64,000 nucleotides of DNA from Streptococcus mutans (GCF_006739205.1 NZ_AP019720.1:868001-932000), one strand, 5' to 3'; shown: positions 37,786 through 48,540, counted from the stretch's first letter. The notes: generated by a model not told the origin, from the sequence alone. A program made the numbers and translations.

Positions 37786-38127
37786 ATGAAATTCACAAAA
37801 CGTCAGCTTTTAGATTGGCTGTTGGATGTAACGGGAGCTGAGGAAGTCTATCCTTTTACCCGAGAAAAAAGCAAGTACACGCCCGTCATTCGACATAGGC
37901 GTAATCAAAAGATGCTGGCTTTAGTAACAGAAAAAGATGGTAATCTCCTTCTAAATCTTAAGCTCAAACCAGAACAGGTAGAAAATATGCTAGAAACTAA
38001 AGGTGTGATTCCAGCCTATCATATGAATAAGAAACACTGGCTTACAGTTTTGGTTAACGAAACAGAATTAACGGAGAATGAATTGAAAAATATGGTATTG
38101 GAAAGCAGTCAATTGACGCAGGGCTAA
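37786..38127 (+). CDS. MmcQ/YjbR-family protein
   Basis: 113 residues of the MmcQ/YjbR type (CyaY-like fold, proposed DNA-binding). YPFTREKSKYTPVIRHRRN, MLALVTEKDG and the late PAYHMNKKHWLTV fit the family. AAGGAGG lies 9 nt before the ATG at 37786; an in-frame GTG at 37777 is part of the spacer and less likely. Role unknown. Confidence 0.8.
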   Translation: MKFTKRQLLDWLLDVTGAEEVYPFTREKSKYTPVIRHRRNQKMLALVTEKDGNLLLNLKLKPEQVENMLETKGVIPAYHMNKKHWLTVLVNETELTENELKNMVLESSQLTQG

Positions 38128-38186
38128 TAAACAAATCATTGGATAGGAAAAGAATCCCTTCATGAATTAGACGAAAGGAGCATAAG

Positions 38187-39629
38187 ATGCAATTTCCAGA
38201 TGCAACAGCTATGGCCAATGCAGTGAAGCAAAAAGACGTTTCTCCTAGAGAACTAGTAAAATGGACGATTGAAAAAGCTGAAAAGCATAATCCTTCCTTA
38301 AATGCTATCGTCAGTCAACGCTATGAAAGAGCTTTGCAAGAAGCGCGGGAACGCGATTTCACAGGAAAACCTTTTGCAGGTGTTCCTCTCTTTCTCAAAG
38401 ATTTAGGACAGGAACAGGCTGGGGAATTATCAACATCAGGCTCTCGTCTACTGGCTAATTATCGTGCCAGTCATTCTGACAACTATGTCAAAAGCTTAGA
38501 AGCCTTGGGTTTTATTATTCTTGGTCGCACCAATACACCAGAGTTTGGTTTTAAGAATATTAGTGACTCTAGTTTGCATGGTCAGGTCAATTTGCCTGAT
38601 GATGTCAGCCGCAATGCGGGTGGCTCCAGTGGTGGCGCCGCAGCCTTGGTTAGCTCAGATGTTGTGCCTTTAGCGGCTGCCAGCGATGGTGGTGGCTCCA
38701 TTCGGATTCCTGCTTCTTTTAATGGTCTTATTGGTCTGAAACCAACACGTGGTCGCATTCCAGTTGGACCCACTTCTTTTAGAGGCTGGCAGGGCGCCTC
38801 TGTTCAGTTTGCCCTGACCAAGACGGTGCGTGATACCAAGCGGCTGCTTTATTATCTTCAGACCTGTCAGATGGAAAGTCCCTTTGTTTTGCCGACCTTA
38901 TCCAAAGAATCGCTGGAACAGCCTTTGAAGAAAAAACTGAAAATAGCCGTATTGTTTGATTCGCCTATTGCTAGTCGTATTTCTCGCTCAGCTATTTCTG
39001 CCGTTCAGCAAACGGTTAAATTTCTGGAAGCAGCGGGTCATAGGGTAGAAGAAGTGTCACAACCTTTAAATGGTATAGAGGCCATGAAGTCCTACTATAT
39101 TATGAATAGTGTCGAAACGGCTGCCATGTTTGACGAGCTTGCCGCTTCCTTGGGACGCCTTTTGACACTGGATGATATGGAGGTCATGTCTTGGGCACTC
39201 TATCAATCCGGTCAAAAGATTCCTGCCAAATCTTATTCTAAGATACTCAATCAATGGGATCAATACAGTCATCGCATGGCTGTCTTTCATGAAAAGTATG
39301 ATCTTATTCTAACACCGACAACAGCTGAAGTTGCACCTAAACACGATCAATTTCAATTGTCAAGTACCTTAGAAAATAAATTAAAGCATATAGCTGATTT
39401 TGATAGGAATTGCCAGCAAGAGCTCATTTGGGAGATGTTTGCTGACAGTTTAGCTTGGACGCCCTTTACACAGCAGGCCAATCTAACAGGACAGCCCGCC
39501 ATCTCTCTACCGCTTTATCGAGATAAGCAGGGTCTGTCACTTGGTGTTCAATTGACAGCTGCTAAAGGCAGAGAAGATTTGCTTTTAGCTCTTGCACAGT
39601 CATTTGAGGAGCAGTCACTTTTTGTCTAA
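38187..39629 (+). CDS. Amidase-signature family amidase
   Basis: 480-residue amidase-signature enzyme, GatA-like in sequence but without gatB or gatC beside it, so probably a stand-alone amidase of unknown substrate. The Ser-cisSer-Lys triad is visible: Lys71 in PLFLKDLG, Ser147 in NAGGSSGGAA and Ser171 in SDGGGSIRIPAS. An AAAGGAGC site precedes the ATG. It ends about 115 nt before an amino-acid transport pair. Confidence 0.88.
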   Translation: MQFPDATAMANAVKQKDVSPRELVKWTIEKAEKHNPSLNAIVSQRYERALQEARERDFTGKPFAGVPLFLKDLGQEQAGELSTSGSRLLANYRASHSDNYVKSLEALGFIILGRTNTPEFGFKNISDSSLHGQVNLPDDVSRNAGGSSGGAAALVSSDVVPLAAASDGGGSIRIPASFNGLIGLKPTRGRIPVGPTSFRGWQGASVQFALTKTVRDTKRLLYYLQTCQMESPFVLPTLSKESLEQPLKKKLKIAVLFDSPIASRISRSAISAVQQTVKFLEAAGHRVEEVSQPLNGIEAMKSYYIMNSVETAAMFDELAASLGRLLTLDDMEVMSWALYQSGQKIPAKSYSKILNQWDQYSHRMAVFHEKYDLILTPTTAEVAPKHDQFQLSSTLENKLKHIADFDRNCQQELIWEMFADSLAWTPFTQQANLTGQPAISLPLYRDKQGLSLGVQLTAAKGREDLLLALAQSFEEQSLFV

Positions 39630-39658
39630 GCGGGAAGATTGCAGACAAAATACTTGAA

Positions 39659-39673
39659 AAATTTCTGAGAAAA
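39659..39673 (+). promoter_or_regulatory. Possible CodY-like box and direct repeats before an amino-acid transporter
   Basis: AAATTTCTGAGAAAA agrees at about 11 of 15 positions with the CodY consensus AATTTTCWGAAAATT (established in low-GC Gram-positives). It is flanked by two copies of CAAAATACTTGA (39646-39657 and 39708-39719). The match is moderate, so this is a candidate only. Confidence 0.4.
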
Positions 39674-39743
39674 GTGTATTTTCGCAAAGTAAGCCTTTTC
39701 AAACTTGCAAAATACTTGATTTTATTTAAGGAGAAAATACATA

Positions 39744-40595
39744 ATGAAAAAGCATTTTTTCATGACTTTTAGCCTCTTGCTAGCGGCTGTTTTTCTAGTT
39801 GCTTGTTCCAATCTTTCCGATTCTGGACAGAGGAATTGGGATAAGATAAATAAGAGAGGAATGCTTAAAATTGCTACTGCAGGAACGCTTTATCCGCAAT
39901 CTTATCATGATGATCATAATAAATTGACAGGTTATGATGTTGAAATTCTAAAAGAAATAGGAAAACGTTTGGGATTGAAAGTTCAGTTTACTGAAATGGG
40001 TGTTGATGGTATGCTGACAGCCATCAAGAGCGGTCAGATCGATGTTGCTAATTATTCCCTAGAAGACGGCAACAAAAATATCAGTAAGTTTTTGAGAACC
40101 TCTCCCTATAAATATTCTTTTACGTCAATGGTTGTCCGCTCTAAAGATGATTCAGGTATTCATTCTTGGTCAGACATTAAGGGAAAAAAAGCTGCCGGAG
40201 CTGCCAGCACTAATTATATGAAGATTGCTAAAAAATTAGGAGCAAAATTAGTTGTTTATGATAATGTCACCAACGATGTTTATATGAAAGATTTAGTTAA
40301 TGGTCGTACAGATGTCATTATCAATGATTATTATCTGCAAAAGATAGCTGTTGCAGCAGTCAAAGACAAATACGCTATCAAAATAAACCAAGGACTTTAT
40401 GCCAATCCTTACAGCACTAGTTTTACATTGTCTTTGAAAAACAAAGTACTGCAAAAGAAAATCAATAAGGCTGTGAAAGACATGCGCAAAGATGGCACCC
40501 TAACCAAGCTATCTAAGAAGTTTTTCCAAGGAGAAGACGTCACTAAAAAACATCATAATAGCTATAAAAAAATTGATATTTCTGACATTGATTAA
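39744..40595 (+). CDS. Amino-acid ABC transporter substrate-binding lipoprotein
   Basis: 283-residue family-3 solute-binding protein. A signal peptide with lipobox FLVAC puts the lipidated Cys at 21. The mature part begins KRGMLKIATAGTLYPQSYHD and carries LTGYDVEILKEIGKRLGL, the polar amino-acid-binding signature. It is expected to be anchored on the outer face of the membrane, delivering an amino acid (perhaps cystine or another polar one) to the permease encoded next. AAGGAG precedes the ATG. A terminator-like hairpin separates it from the permease gene. Confidence 0.92.
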   Translation: MKKHFFMTFSLLLAAVFLVACSNLSDSGQRNWDKINKRGMLKIATAGTLYPQSYHDDHNKLTGYDVEILKEIGKRLGLKVQFTEMGVDGMLTAIKSGQIDVANYSLEDGNKNISKFLRTSPYKYSFTSMVVRSKDDSGIHSWSDIKGKKAAGAASTNYMKIAKKLGAKLVVYDNVTNDVYMKDLVNGRTDVIINDYYLQKIAVAAVKDKYAIKINQGLYANPYSTSFTLSLKNKVLQKKINKAVKDMRKDGTLTKLSKKFFQGEDVTKKHHNSYKKIDISDID

Positions 40596-40601
40596 TAGCA
40601 G

Positions 40602-40635
40602 GCGATCTCTTTTCAAGAGATCGCTTTAGTTTTGT
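40602..40635 (+). terminator. Terminator or attenuator between binding protein and permease
   Basis: GCGATCTCT and AGAGATCGC form a perfect 9-bp stem with a 5-nt loop and a T-rich tail. Partial read-through would give more binding protein than permease. Confidence 0.8.
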
Positions 40636-40744
40636 CTTTTTTCGTAACTGGAATGCTGTTTGAAAATTTGTTACAATAGGTTTGATAGGTGCGTGATGCT
40701 TTTCAGCTATTTCAGCCCTAGATAGAAAGATAAGGATAGATGTA

Positions 40745-41398
40745 ATGTTTATTAATTTTCATCTGATCATCAAAAGTTTATCCTTTGTTTTGACAGGCAT
40801 TCCATATACCTTAGGTATTTCAGTTCTTAGTTTTCTGACAGGCTGCCTCTTGGGAATCTTTATTTCTTTCCTGAGGATGTCTCAGAATTCTTGGCTTAGG
40901 TCCTTGGCGCGGATATATATTTCTATCATGCGTGGTGTTCCCATGCTTGTCGTTTTATTTGTCCTTTATTTTGGTCTGCCTTATTTTGAGGTGCAGCTGC
41001 CTGCCTTGCTTTGTGCCTATATTGGTTTTAGCGCAGTCAGTGCCGCCTACATATCTGAAATATTTCGAGCTTCTATCTCAGCAGTAGATAAGGGACAATG
41101 GGAAGCAGCAAGGGCTCTTGGTTTGCCTATGACATCCATTTTAAAAAGTATTATTTTACCGCAAGCTTTTCGGATTGCTATTGCGCCTTTGGGAAATGTT
41201 ATGTTGGATATACTCAAAAGCTCTTCATTAGCGGCTATGATTACAGTACCGGATATTTTTCAAAATGCGAAAATTATCGGTGGCCGCGAGTATGATTACA
41301 TGTCTATGTATATTTTGATTGCTTTTATTTATTGGCTTCTTTGTTTTTTGTTTGAAATGTTTCAAAATCATTTGGAAGCAAAACTCAGTGTTTATTGA
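40745..41398 (+). CDS. Amino-acid ABC transporter permease
   Basis: 217-residue polar amino-acid permease (HisM/GlnP type) with about five membrane spans. The ABC-permease EAA loop is visible: QWEAARALGLPMTSILKSIILPQAFRIAIAP contains the EAA-G-I-LP pattern. No ATP-binding subunit follows; the next gene is ung. The complex must borrow an ATPase encoded elsewhere. Confidence 0.92.
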   Translation: MFINFHLIIKSLSFVLTGIPYTLGISVLSFLTGCLLGIFISFLRMSQNSWLRSLARIYISIMRGVPMLVVLFVLYFGLPYFEVQLPALLCAYIGFSAVSAAYISEIFRASISAVDKGQWEAARALGLPMTSILKSIILPQAFRIAIAPLGNVMLDILKSSSLAAMITVPDIFQNAKIIGGREYDYMSMYILIAFIYWLLCFLFEMFQNHLEAKLSVY

Positions 41399-41420
41399 TT
41401 AACTTAGTAAGGAGAAATGT

Positions 41421-42074
41421 ATGGAACATTCAGCTTGGCATGATTTGATTAAGAAAGAACTTCCAGAAGGCTATTTTGCTCAGATTAATCATTTTATGAA
41501 TGAAGTGTATGCGCAAGGTGTTATTTATCCACCTAGAGATAAGGTCTTTAATGCCATTCAGACCACACCTTTGGATAAGGTTAAGGTTGTTATTATTGGT
41601 CAGGATCCTTATCACGGACCCAATCAGGCACAGGGATTATCTTTTTCTGTACCCGATCAAGTGCCTGCTCCGCCATCTCTCCAAAATATTTTAAAGGAAC
41701 TGGCAGATGATATTGGACAAAAACAAAGTCATGATTTGACCTCTTGGGCCAAGCAAGGTGTGCTTTTGTTAAATGCTAGCTTAACGGTTCCTGAACATCA
41801 GGCTAATGCCCATGCCAATGGTATCTGGGAACCTTTTACGGATGCCGTTATTAAGGTTGTTAATCAAAAAGAGACACCGGTTGTCTTTATTCTTTGGGGT
41901 GGTTTTGCACGTAAGAAAAAGGCACTTATTACCAATTCCATTCACCATATTATTGAATCGCCCCATCCTAGCCCCTTGTCTGCTCACCGAGGATTTTTTG
42001 GCAGTAAACCTTTCTCACAGACAAATCATTTTTTAGTGGCACAAGGTTTAGAACCCATTGATTGGCTTAAATAA
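41421..42074 (+). CDS. ung: Uracil-DNA glycosylase
   Basis: Family-1 UDG, 217 residues, removing uracil from DNA. The water-activating motif [19 protein letters not shown] has Asp62, and the DNA-intercalating motif [13 protein letters not shown] is intact. An AAGGAG site lies 7 nt before the ATG. It precedes pyrC by 9 nt, so the two form one unit. Confidence 0.97.
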   Translation: MEHSAWHDLIKKELPEGYFAQINHFMNEVYAQGVIYPPRDKVFNAIQTTPLDKVKVVIIGQDPYHGPNQAQGLSFSVPDQVPAPPSLQNILKELADDIGQKQSHDLTSWAKQGVLLLNASLTVPEHQANAHANGIWEPFTDAVIKVVNQKETPVVFILWGGFARKKKALITNSIHHIIESPHPSPLSAHRGFFGSKPFSQTNHFLVAQGLEPIDWLK

Positions 42075-42083
42075 GGAGATGTT

Positions 42084-43352
42084 ATGTTACTTATAAAAAA
42101 TGGCCGTGTTCTTGATCCTAAGTCTGGTCTTGATCGGGTATTAGATGTTTTGCTTGATGGTGAAAAGGTCGTCAAGATTGCAGAAAATATTGAGTCTGTG
42201 GATGCTCAGGTTATCGATGCAGAAGGTCTTGTTGTAGCACCTGGTTTGGTTGATGTTCATGTTCATTTTCGTGAACCTGGCCAAACCCATAAGGAAGATA
42301 TTCATACAGGAGCTTTGGCAGCAGCAGCTGGCGGAGTAACGACAGTTGTTATGATGGCTAATACCACACCGACTATTTCTGATGTGGCAACTCTGACAGA
42401 AGTTTTAGAAAGCGCCGCTAAAGAAAATATTCATATTAAAACAGTAGCTACCATTACGAAGCATTTTGATGGTCAGCATTTGACTGATTTTGAAACACTT
42501 TTAAAAGCAGGAGCAGTTGGATTTTCGGATGATGGCATTCCTTTGACAAGTTCTAAGGTTGTCAAGGAAGCTCTGGATTTGGCCAAGAAGAATGACACTT
42601 TTATTAGTCTGCATGAAGAAGATCCAGAGTTAAATGGCATTTTAGGTTTTAATGAAAAAATTGCCAAAGAACGTTTTAAAATCTGTGGAGCAACAGGCGT
42701 TGCAGAATACAGTATGATTGCGCGTGATGTCATGATTGCTTACGATAGGCAGGCTCATATCCATATTCAGCATTTATCCAAGGCAGAGTCTGTCAAAGTG
42801 GTTGAATTTGCACAAAAATTAGGCACTCAAGTAACAGCAGAAGCAGCACCGCAGCATTTTTCCAAAACAGAAAATCTTTTGTTGGAAAAGGGAGCCAATG
42901 CTAAGATGAATCCTCCTCTTCGTTTGGAGGCGGATCGTCTGGCTGTGATTGAAGGGCTCAAGTCAGGTGTTATTTCTGTCATCGCAACAGACCACGCTCC
43001 CCATCATGCGGATGAAAAAAATGTAGCAGACGTGACTAAGGCGCCATCAGGAATGACGGGCTTGGAAACTTCTTTATCATTAGGCTTGACTTATTTGGTA
43101 GAAGCAGGACATCTTAGTTTGATGGACTTCTTAGCCAAAATGACCATCAATCCAGCACAGCTTTATGATTTTGATGCTGGCTATTTAGCAGAAAATGGTC
43201 CTGCTGATCTTGTGATATTTGCGGATAAGGAGGACCGTCTGGTTTCTAATCATTTTGCCTCTAAGGCCGCCAATTCACCCTTTATTGGTGAAACCTTAAA
43301 GGGTCAAGTCAAATATACCATCTGTTCTGGTGAAATGATTTATCAAGCATAA
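42084..43352 (+). CDS. pyrC: Dihydroorotase
   Basis: 422-residue class I dihydroorotase, closing N-carbamoyl-aspartate to dihydroorotate. Metal-binding [17 protein letters not shown] and the later TDHAPHH are present, as is the lid-region [12 protein letters not shown]. It works in the same pathway as the pyrK-pyrE operon 6 kb upstream but is separate from it and lacks its own PyrR leader. Confidence 0.96.
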   Translation: MLLIKNGRVLDPKSGLDRVLDVLLDGEKVVKIAENIESVDAQVIDAEGLVVAPGLVDVHVHFREPGQTHKEDIHTGALAAAAGGVTTVVMMANTTPTISDVATLTEVLESAAKENIHIKTVATITKHFDGQHLTDFETLLKAGAVGFSDDGIPLTSSKVVKEALDLAKKNDTFISLHEEDPELNGILGFNEKIAKERFKICGATGVAEYSMIARDVMIAYDRQAHIHIQHLSKAESVKVVEFAQKLGTQVTAEAAPQHFSKTENLLLEKGANAKMNPPLRLEADRLAVIEGLKSGVISVIATDHAPHHADEKNVADVTKAPSGMTGLETSLSLGLTYLVEAGHLSLMDFLAKMTINPAQLYDFDAGYLAENGPADLVIFADKEDRLVSNHFASKAANSPFIGETLKGQVKYTICSGEMIYQA

Positions 43353-43540
43353 ATGAGGCAAAACATTTTATTGTGCAGAAGCTTCGGTTTAACATAGTGA
43401 TTGGAATTTTCGCATCAGGGAACTTGTTAAAGTTTATCTAATCAAAGAAATTCCGCCTACCCAAGCAAACTATCAAAAAGGGTTATAAATATAAGTTCTT
43501 AACGATTTAAAAAAATGATATATCTAATGTAAGGAATATG

Positions 43541-45766
43541 ATGAAAAAGAAAGCAATTATTATACCGGTCTTATCAACTTTGCTTTTATCTGGTGCTATT
43601 TTAACAGCACACGTTCATGCAGACGATTTAACGACGGAACCATCTGCTGATAGCAGTACTCAATCAAGCAGTCTTTCCTTTTCTGAACAGACGGCTGACT
43701 CAGGACAAGAGACTAGTCAGGTCTCTGATGCAATTTCTTCTGTTGCAGCAGTAAAATCTGCTGATGATTCCAAATCAGTTTTTGAAGATAGTCATTCTGA
43801 TGAAGTCTCATCATCTTCAGCAAGCAGCAGCCCTAAACCTGCTGTTAATTGCGTATCAGATGAAGCAACAACCACCATTCTCCACACCAATGATATGCAT
43901 GGGCGTTTCTTAGAAGATAGCAGCAATGGTGTTATTGGCATGCCAAAATTAGCAGGAATTGCAGCTGAATCCAGAAAAAAAGGGACTACCTTGCTATTGG
44001 ATTCCGGAGATGCTATCCAAGGTCTGCCAATTACCAATAACAGTAAGGGAGAAGATGCAGTAGCTCTCATGAATGCTACGGGTTATGATGCCATGACGGT
44101 GGGCAATCATGAATTTGATTTTGGCTTAGATCAATTAAAGACTTTGGTCAAGAAACTTGATTTTCCAATTATCAGTTCTAATATTTATGTCAATGGCGTC
44201 CGTCTTTTTCAAGCTTCTACAGTTATTGACAAAAATAAAAACATTGATGGGGATGAATATGTTGTTATTGGTGTCACGACACCTGAAACAGCCACTAAAA
44301 CCCATCCGCGCAATGTTCTGGGTGTGACTTTTACTGATCCGATTACTGAGGTTAACAATGTTATTGCTCAAACCGAAGCACAGGCTAGAGCGCAAGGAAA
44401 GACTTATAAAAATTATATTATTTTGGGACATCTAGGGGTTGATACAACAACCAAGGAAGAATGGCGCGGAGACAGTCTCGCTCAAGCACTGGCTAAGAAT
44501 AGTCTGCTGGCTGGTAAAAATGTCATTGTACTTGATGGTCATTCGCATACAGCTAAAACGCAAACCTATGGCAATGTGACCTATAATCAAACAGGAAGTT
44601 ATCTCAATAATGTTGGTCTGATTAAGCTCAATTCCAAGGAGATCCTAAGCAATGCGTTGATTTCTGCTCAGGATGCCAAGACAGTAGCAGCTGACCCCAA
44701 TGTGCAGATGATGGTTGATCAGATTGAGACTAAGTATAAAGCTGACAGTTCTACTATTTTAATTGCCAATAGTCCAGTTGAACTCAATGGCGATCGCATG
44801 AATGTGCGTGTTCGTGAGACAAATCTGGGGAATGCAGTGGCAGATGCCTTGCTTGATTATGGACAAACGGGCTTTTCACATAAGTCCAATTTAGCTGTTA
44901 CTAATGGCGGTGGTCTTCGTGAAACAATTGCCAAGGATAAGCCTATTACCAAAGGAGATATTATTGCTGTTTTGCCTTTTGGTAATAGCGTTGCGCAAGT
45001 CGCCGCGACAGGGCAGAATATCAAAGATATGTTTACCAAATCTCTAGGTTCTATTTTACAAGCAGATGCTAAAGGCAAGTCTGTTCTTGACGAAAATGGT
45101 CAGCCATTGTTTGAGCCAAGCGGCGGTTTCTTACAAATTGCTGGTGCTAAGGTTTACTATGATACTAGCTTAGAACCGAGAAAACGTATCCTTTATATTG
45201 CAATTTTAGATCCAGAAACAAAGACCTATCAGCCTCTGGATTTGACAAAAATTTACTATCTCGTCACGAATGACTTTTTAGCAGCAGGCGGTGATGGCTA
45301 TACCATGTTGGGAGGTAGCCGCGAAGAAGGTCCATCTATGGACAGTATCTTCACTGATTATCTATCTCGTGCTAATTTGACGCAATATCGAGTGATTAAC
45401 CCTAATTCGCGTAGCATTTCCATATCATCAACCAAGGACTCAGATGGTGATGGACAGCCTGATTATTTGCAATTAATTGCTGATAACAAGGCCACTGTTC
45501 CTCAAAAGGGGTTTGACTCTGGTCAAGACAAGTCAGAAGTTATTACCTTGTCTTATTCAAAAAATTGGAGAGCAGACCAATCCTTACTAATCTCTGCTCT
45601 TCATCAGACAGCTCCATTAGCAGAAAAATTTTCTTCCTATCAGGAAAAACAAGAATTGCCATTAACTGGCAGCTGTAATTCTGTTCTTGTGATTTTAGCT
45701 GGCCTTTCCTTAACTTCTTATGGCTTGTACAGTAGCTATCGTAAAGCTTATGGGAAAGAAAAATAA
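43541..45766 (+). CDS. Cell-wall-anchored 5'-nucleotidase
   Basis: 741-residue surface enzyme. N-terminal signal peptide to about residue 30 (ending HVHADD), a Ser-rich low-complexity segment to about 105, a metallophosphatase domain (TILHTNDMHGRF, LLLDSGDAIQG, VGNHEFDFG), then a 5'-nucleotidase C-terminal domain (NGGGLRETI, FGNSVAQV). It ends in the sortase signal LPLTG near residue 706, a hydrophobic span and a positive tail. It should dephosphorylate extracellular nucleotides; in oral streptococci such enzymes make adenosine (family knowledge). AAGGA favours the second of two adjacent ATGs. Confidence 0.93.
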   Translation: MKKKAIIIPVLSTLLLSGAILTAHVHADDLTTEPSADSSTQSSSLSFSEQTADSGQETSQVSDAISSVAAVKSADDSKSVFEDSHSDEVSSSSASSSPKPAVNCVSDEATTTILHTNDMHGRFLEDSSNGVIGMPKLAGIAAESRKKGTTLLLDSGDAIQGLPITNNSKGEDAVALMNATGYDAMTVGNHEFDFGLDQLKTLVKKLDFPIISSNIYVNGVRLFQASTVIDKNKNIDGDEYVVIGVTTPETATKTHPRNVLGVTFTDPITEVNNVIAQTEAQARAQGKTYKNYIILGHLGVDTTTKEEWRGDSLAQALAKNSLLAGKNVIVLDGHSHTAKTQTYGNVTYNQTGSYLNNVGLIKLNSKEILSNALISAQDAKTVAADPNVQMMVDQIETKYKADSSTILIANSPVELNGDRMNVRVRETNLGNAVADALLDYGQTGFSHKSNLAVTNGGGLRETIAKDKPITKGDIIAVLPFGNSVAQVAATGQNIKDMFTKSLGSILQADAKGKSVLDENGQPLFEPSGGFLQIAGAKVYYDTSLEPRKRILYIAILDPETKTYQPLDLTKIYYLVTNDFLAAGGDGYTMLGGSREEGPSMDSIFTDYLSRANLTQYRVINPNSRSISISSTKDSDGDGQPDYLQLIADNKATVPQKGFDSGQDKSEVITLSYSKNWRADQSLLISALHQTAPLAEKFSSYQEKQELPLTGSCNSVLVILAGLSLTSYGLYSSYRKAYGKEK

Positions 45767-45804
45767 AGACTATCACTATTTCTTAATTTCTTAAACGCGT
45801 AAAA

Positions 45805-45840
45805 ATTCCCTCAATTATTTCGATTGAGGGAACTCTTTTT
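45805..45840. terminator. Bidirectional terminator
   Basis: TTCCCTCAAT and ATTGAGGGAA form a perfect stem around a short loop with a T-rich end. It separates the converging nucleotidase and plsY genes. Confidence 0.85.
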
Positions 45841-46477
45841 AATGTGTTTTTTGTTTAGTAATATTGAGACCAAAAGGAACTAAACTTTCGGTTTTATTTT
45901 TAATACGTAGCAAATTTTCACGATGGCGTATGATAATCAAACTGCCTGCTGAAATAACAATTAAGACAAACAGAAAATCATAGTCTTTTAAAAGAAAGTG
46001 TAGAGCAGGAAAAATCAATACGGTAATAATAGCAATACTGGCAGCAATGACACTTGATAAGGAAATCATGCTGGTTAGATAAAGAGTAAAGAAGAAAATG
46101 AACAAAAGGAAAATAAGATAGAAAGGAGCAAAACCTAATAAAATACCTGCTGAAGTTGCCACAGCCTTACCACCCTTGAAATTAGCAAAAATAGGGAAAG
46201 TGTGTCCTAAAATAGCAAAAAAACCAAACAGCAAAGGAGAAATATGGGTTACTCCTAACCACATGGGCAGCAGAGTTGCCAGCGTTCCCTTTAAAAAGTC
46301 AACTGTAAACGTTAATAACCCAGCTTTTGGGCCTAAGACACGAAAAGTATTAGTGGTTCCCATATTGCCGCTGCCATAGTCTCGTAAATTTTTACCGTAA
46401 AAATATTTGCCAATCCAAAGTCCTGTTGGGATAGATCCTAGAAGATAGGCTGCAATTATCAAAATAATTAGTTTCAT
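45839..46477 (-). CDS. plsY: Acyl-phosphate:glycerol-3-phosphate acyltransferase
   Basis: 212-residue membrane enzyme of phospholipid synthesis. Five hydrophobic spans and the three PlsY loops are visible: [30 protein letters not shown] and [19 protein letters not shown]. On the minus strand TGTTATAAT ends 6 nt before the ATG and no ribosome binding site exists, so a leaderless mRNA is predicted. Divergent from parE. Confidence 0.96.
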   Translation of the reverse strand: MKLIILIIAAYLLGSIPTGLWIGKYFYGKNLRDYGSGNMGTTNTFRVLGPKAGLLTFTVDFLKGTLATLLPMWLGVTHISPLLFGFFAILGHTFPIFANFKGGKAVATSAGILLGFAPFYLIFLLFIFFFTLYLTSMISLSSVIAASIAIITVLIFPALHFLLKDYDFLFVLIVISAGSLIIIRHRENLLRIKNKTESLVPFGLNITKQKTH

Positions 46478-46589
46478 AAAATTATTATAACAAATCCTTT
46501 AAGGAAAATCTCTTGATTTTCAAAAATTACTTTGCAAAATTTCTAAAAAACTTGTAAGATAAAAAAGATGAAATAATCGGAGGTCAACT

Positions 46590-48539
46590 TTGGCTAAAAA
46601 GAAAATTAATATTAATAATTATAATGATGATGCCATTCAGGTTTTAGAAGGTTTGGATGCCGTTCGTAAACGTCCGGGAATGTACATTGGTTCAACAGAT
46701 GGGACAGGCCTGCACCATTTGGTTTGGGAAATCGTTGATAATGCTGTTGATGAAGCTCTATCTGGTTTTGGTAATCAAATTGATGTTATCATTAACAAAG
46801 ATGGCAGTATAACGGTAGCTGACCATGGACGAGGGATGCCAACAGGTAAACATGCTATGGGTATTCCGACTGTTGAGGTTATCTTTACTGTTCTTCATGC
46901 GGGCGGTAAGTTTGGACAAGGTGGCTATAAGACTTCTGGAGGCTTGCATGGTGTGGGTTCTTCTGTTGTCAATGCACTGTCCAGTTGGTTGGAAGTTGAA
47001 ATTACACGCGATGGTATAGTTTACAAACAACGTTTTGAAGATGGTGGCAAACCAGCAACAACCTTGGAGAAGGTTGGCAAGGCTCCCAAGTCAAAATCGG
47101 GAACCAAGGTCACCTTTATGCCAGATGCCGGCATTTTCTCCACGACTAATTTTGTTTATAATACTATTGCTGAAAGACTTAATGAGTCCGCTTTTCTGCT
47201 TAAGAATGTGACTTTGACCTTGACAGATGAAAGATCAGAAGAGACCGAACATGTTGCCTTTCATTATGAAAATGGGGTTCAAGACTTTGTAGAATATCTT
47301 AATGAAGACAAGGAAATCTTGACACCAGTTATTTATTTTGAAGGGGAAGAAGCTGATTTTCAGGTAGAAGTTGCTCTGCAATACAATGATGGTTTCTCAG
47401 ACAATATTCTCTCTTTTGTCAATAATGTTCGTACCAAAGATGGCGGAACGCACGAAACGGGACTCAAATCTGCTATTACCAAGGCTATGAATGATTATGC
47501 CAGAAAGACAGGTTTGCTCAAGGAAAAAGATAAGAATTTGGAAGGGTCCGATTACCGTGAAGGTTTATCTGCCGTCCTTTCTATACTTGTTCCAGAAGAG
47601 CACCTGCAATTTGAAGGGCAAACCAAGGATAAGTTGGGAAGTCCCTTAGCCCGTCCCATCGTTGATGGTTTGGTGTCAGAGCAATTGACCTATTTCTTAA
47701 TGGAAAATGGTGAATTAGCTTCCAATCTTATCCGCAAAGCTATTAAAGCGCGTGAAGCGCGTGAAGCAGCCCGTAAAGCCAGAGACGATAGCAGAAATGG
47801 CAAGAAAAATAAGAAAGATAAAGGTCTTCTTTCAGGAAAACTCACACCAGCCCAATCTAAAAACCCTAAAAAAAATGAACTCTATCTGGTCGAAGGAGAT
47901 TCTGCCGGTGGGTCAGCCAAACAAGGACGCGATCGGAAGTTTCAGGCTATTCTCCCTTTACGTGGTAAGGTACTCAATACCGCTAAGGCCAAAATGGATG
48001 ATATTATTAAAAACGAAGAAATCAATACCATGATTTATACCATAGGCGCTGGTGCCGGTCCTGATTTCAAGGTTGACGATTCTAATTACGATAAAATCAT
48101 TATCATGACCGATGCCGATACCGATGGAGCCCATATTCAGACCCTGCTCTTAACCTTTTTCTATCGTTACATGAGACCATTGGTGGAGACAGGACATGTT
48201 TACATCGCCTTACCACCTCTCTACAAGATGTCTAAAGGTAAAGGAGCCAAAGAGGTCGTAGAATACGCATGGACAGACGGTGAGTTAGAAGATCTCCGCA
48301 AAAAATTTGGTAAAGGAGCTATGCTCCAGCGCTACAAGGGTCTGGGGGAAATGAATGCCGACCAGCTCTGGGAAACAACCATGAATCCTGAAAATCGTAC
48401 CCTTATCCGTGTGACTATTGAAGATCTGGCGCGTGCCGAACGCCGCGTCAACGTCCTCATGGGCGACAAGGTTCCACCCCGCCGCAAATGGATTGAAGAT
48501 AACGTTAAGTTTACGCTGGAAGAGAGTGGAGTGTTTTAA
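46590..48539 (+). CDS. parE: DNA topoisomerase IV subunit B
   Basis: 649-residue ATPase subunit of topoisomerase IV, which unlinks daughter chromosomes. GHKL ATP-binding motifs (EIVDNAVDEALSG, DHGRGMPTG, GGLHGVGSSVVNALS) and the TOPRIM signature LYLVEGDSAGGSAKQGR with DADTDGAHI are intact. The start is a TTG at 46590, chosen because CGGAGG lies 6 nt upstream and AKKKININNYNDDAIQVLEG is the usual N-terminus. Its partner parC is 1.5 kb downstream, separated by an extra gene and a repeat. Confidence 0.96.
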   Translation: MAKKKININNYNDDAIQVLEGLDAVRKRPGMYIGSTDGTGLHHLVWEIVDNAVDEALSGFGNQIDVIINKDGSITVADHGRGMPTGKHAMGIPTVEVIFTVLHAGGKFGQGGYKTSGGLHGVGSSVVNALSSWLEVEITRDGIVYKQRFEDGGKPATTLEKVGKAPKSKSGTKVTFMPDAGIFSTTNFVYNTIAERLNESAFLLKNVTLTLTDERSEETEHVAFHYENGVQDFVEYLNEDKEILTPVIYFEGEEADFQVEVALQYNDGFSDNILSFVNNVRTKDGGTHETGLKSAITKAMNDYARKTGLLKEKDKNLEGSDYREGLSAVLSILVPEEHLQFEGQTKDKLGSPLARPIVDGLVSEQLTYFLMENGELASNLIRKAIKAREAREAARKARDDSRNGKKNKKDKGLLSGKLTPAQSKNPKKNELYLVEGDSAGGSAKQGRDRKFQAILPLRGKVLNTAKAKMDDIIKNEEINTMIYTIGAGAGPDFKVDDSNYDKIIIMTDADTDGAHIQTLLLTFFYRYMRPLVETGHVYIALPPLYKMSKGKGAKEVVEYAWTDGELEDLRKKFGKGAMLQRYKGLGEMNADQLWETTMNPENRTLIRVTIEDLARAERRVNVLMGDKVPPRRKWIEDNVKFTLEESGVF

Positions 48540-48540
48540 G

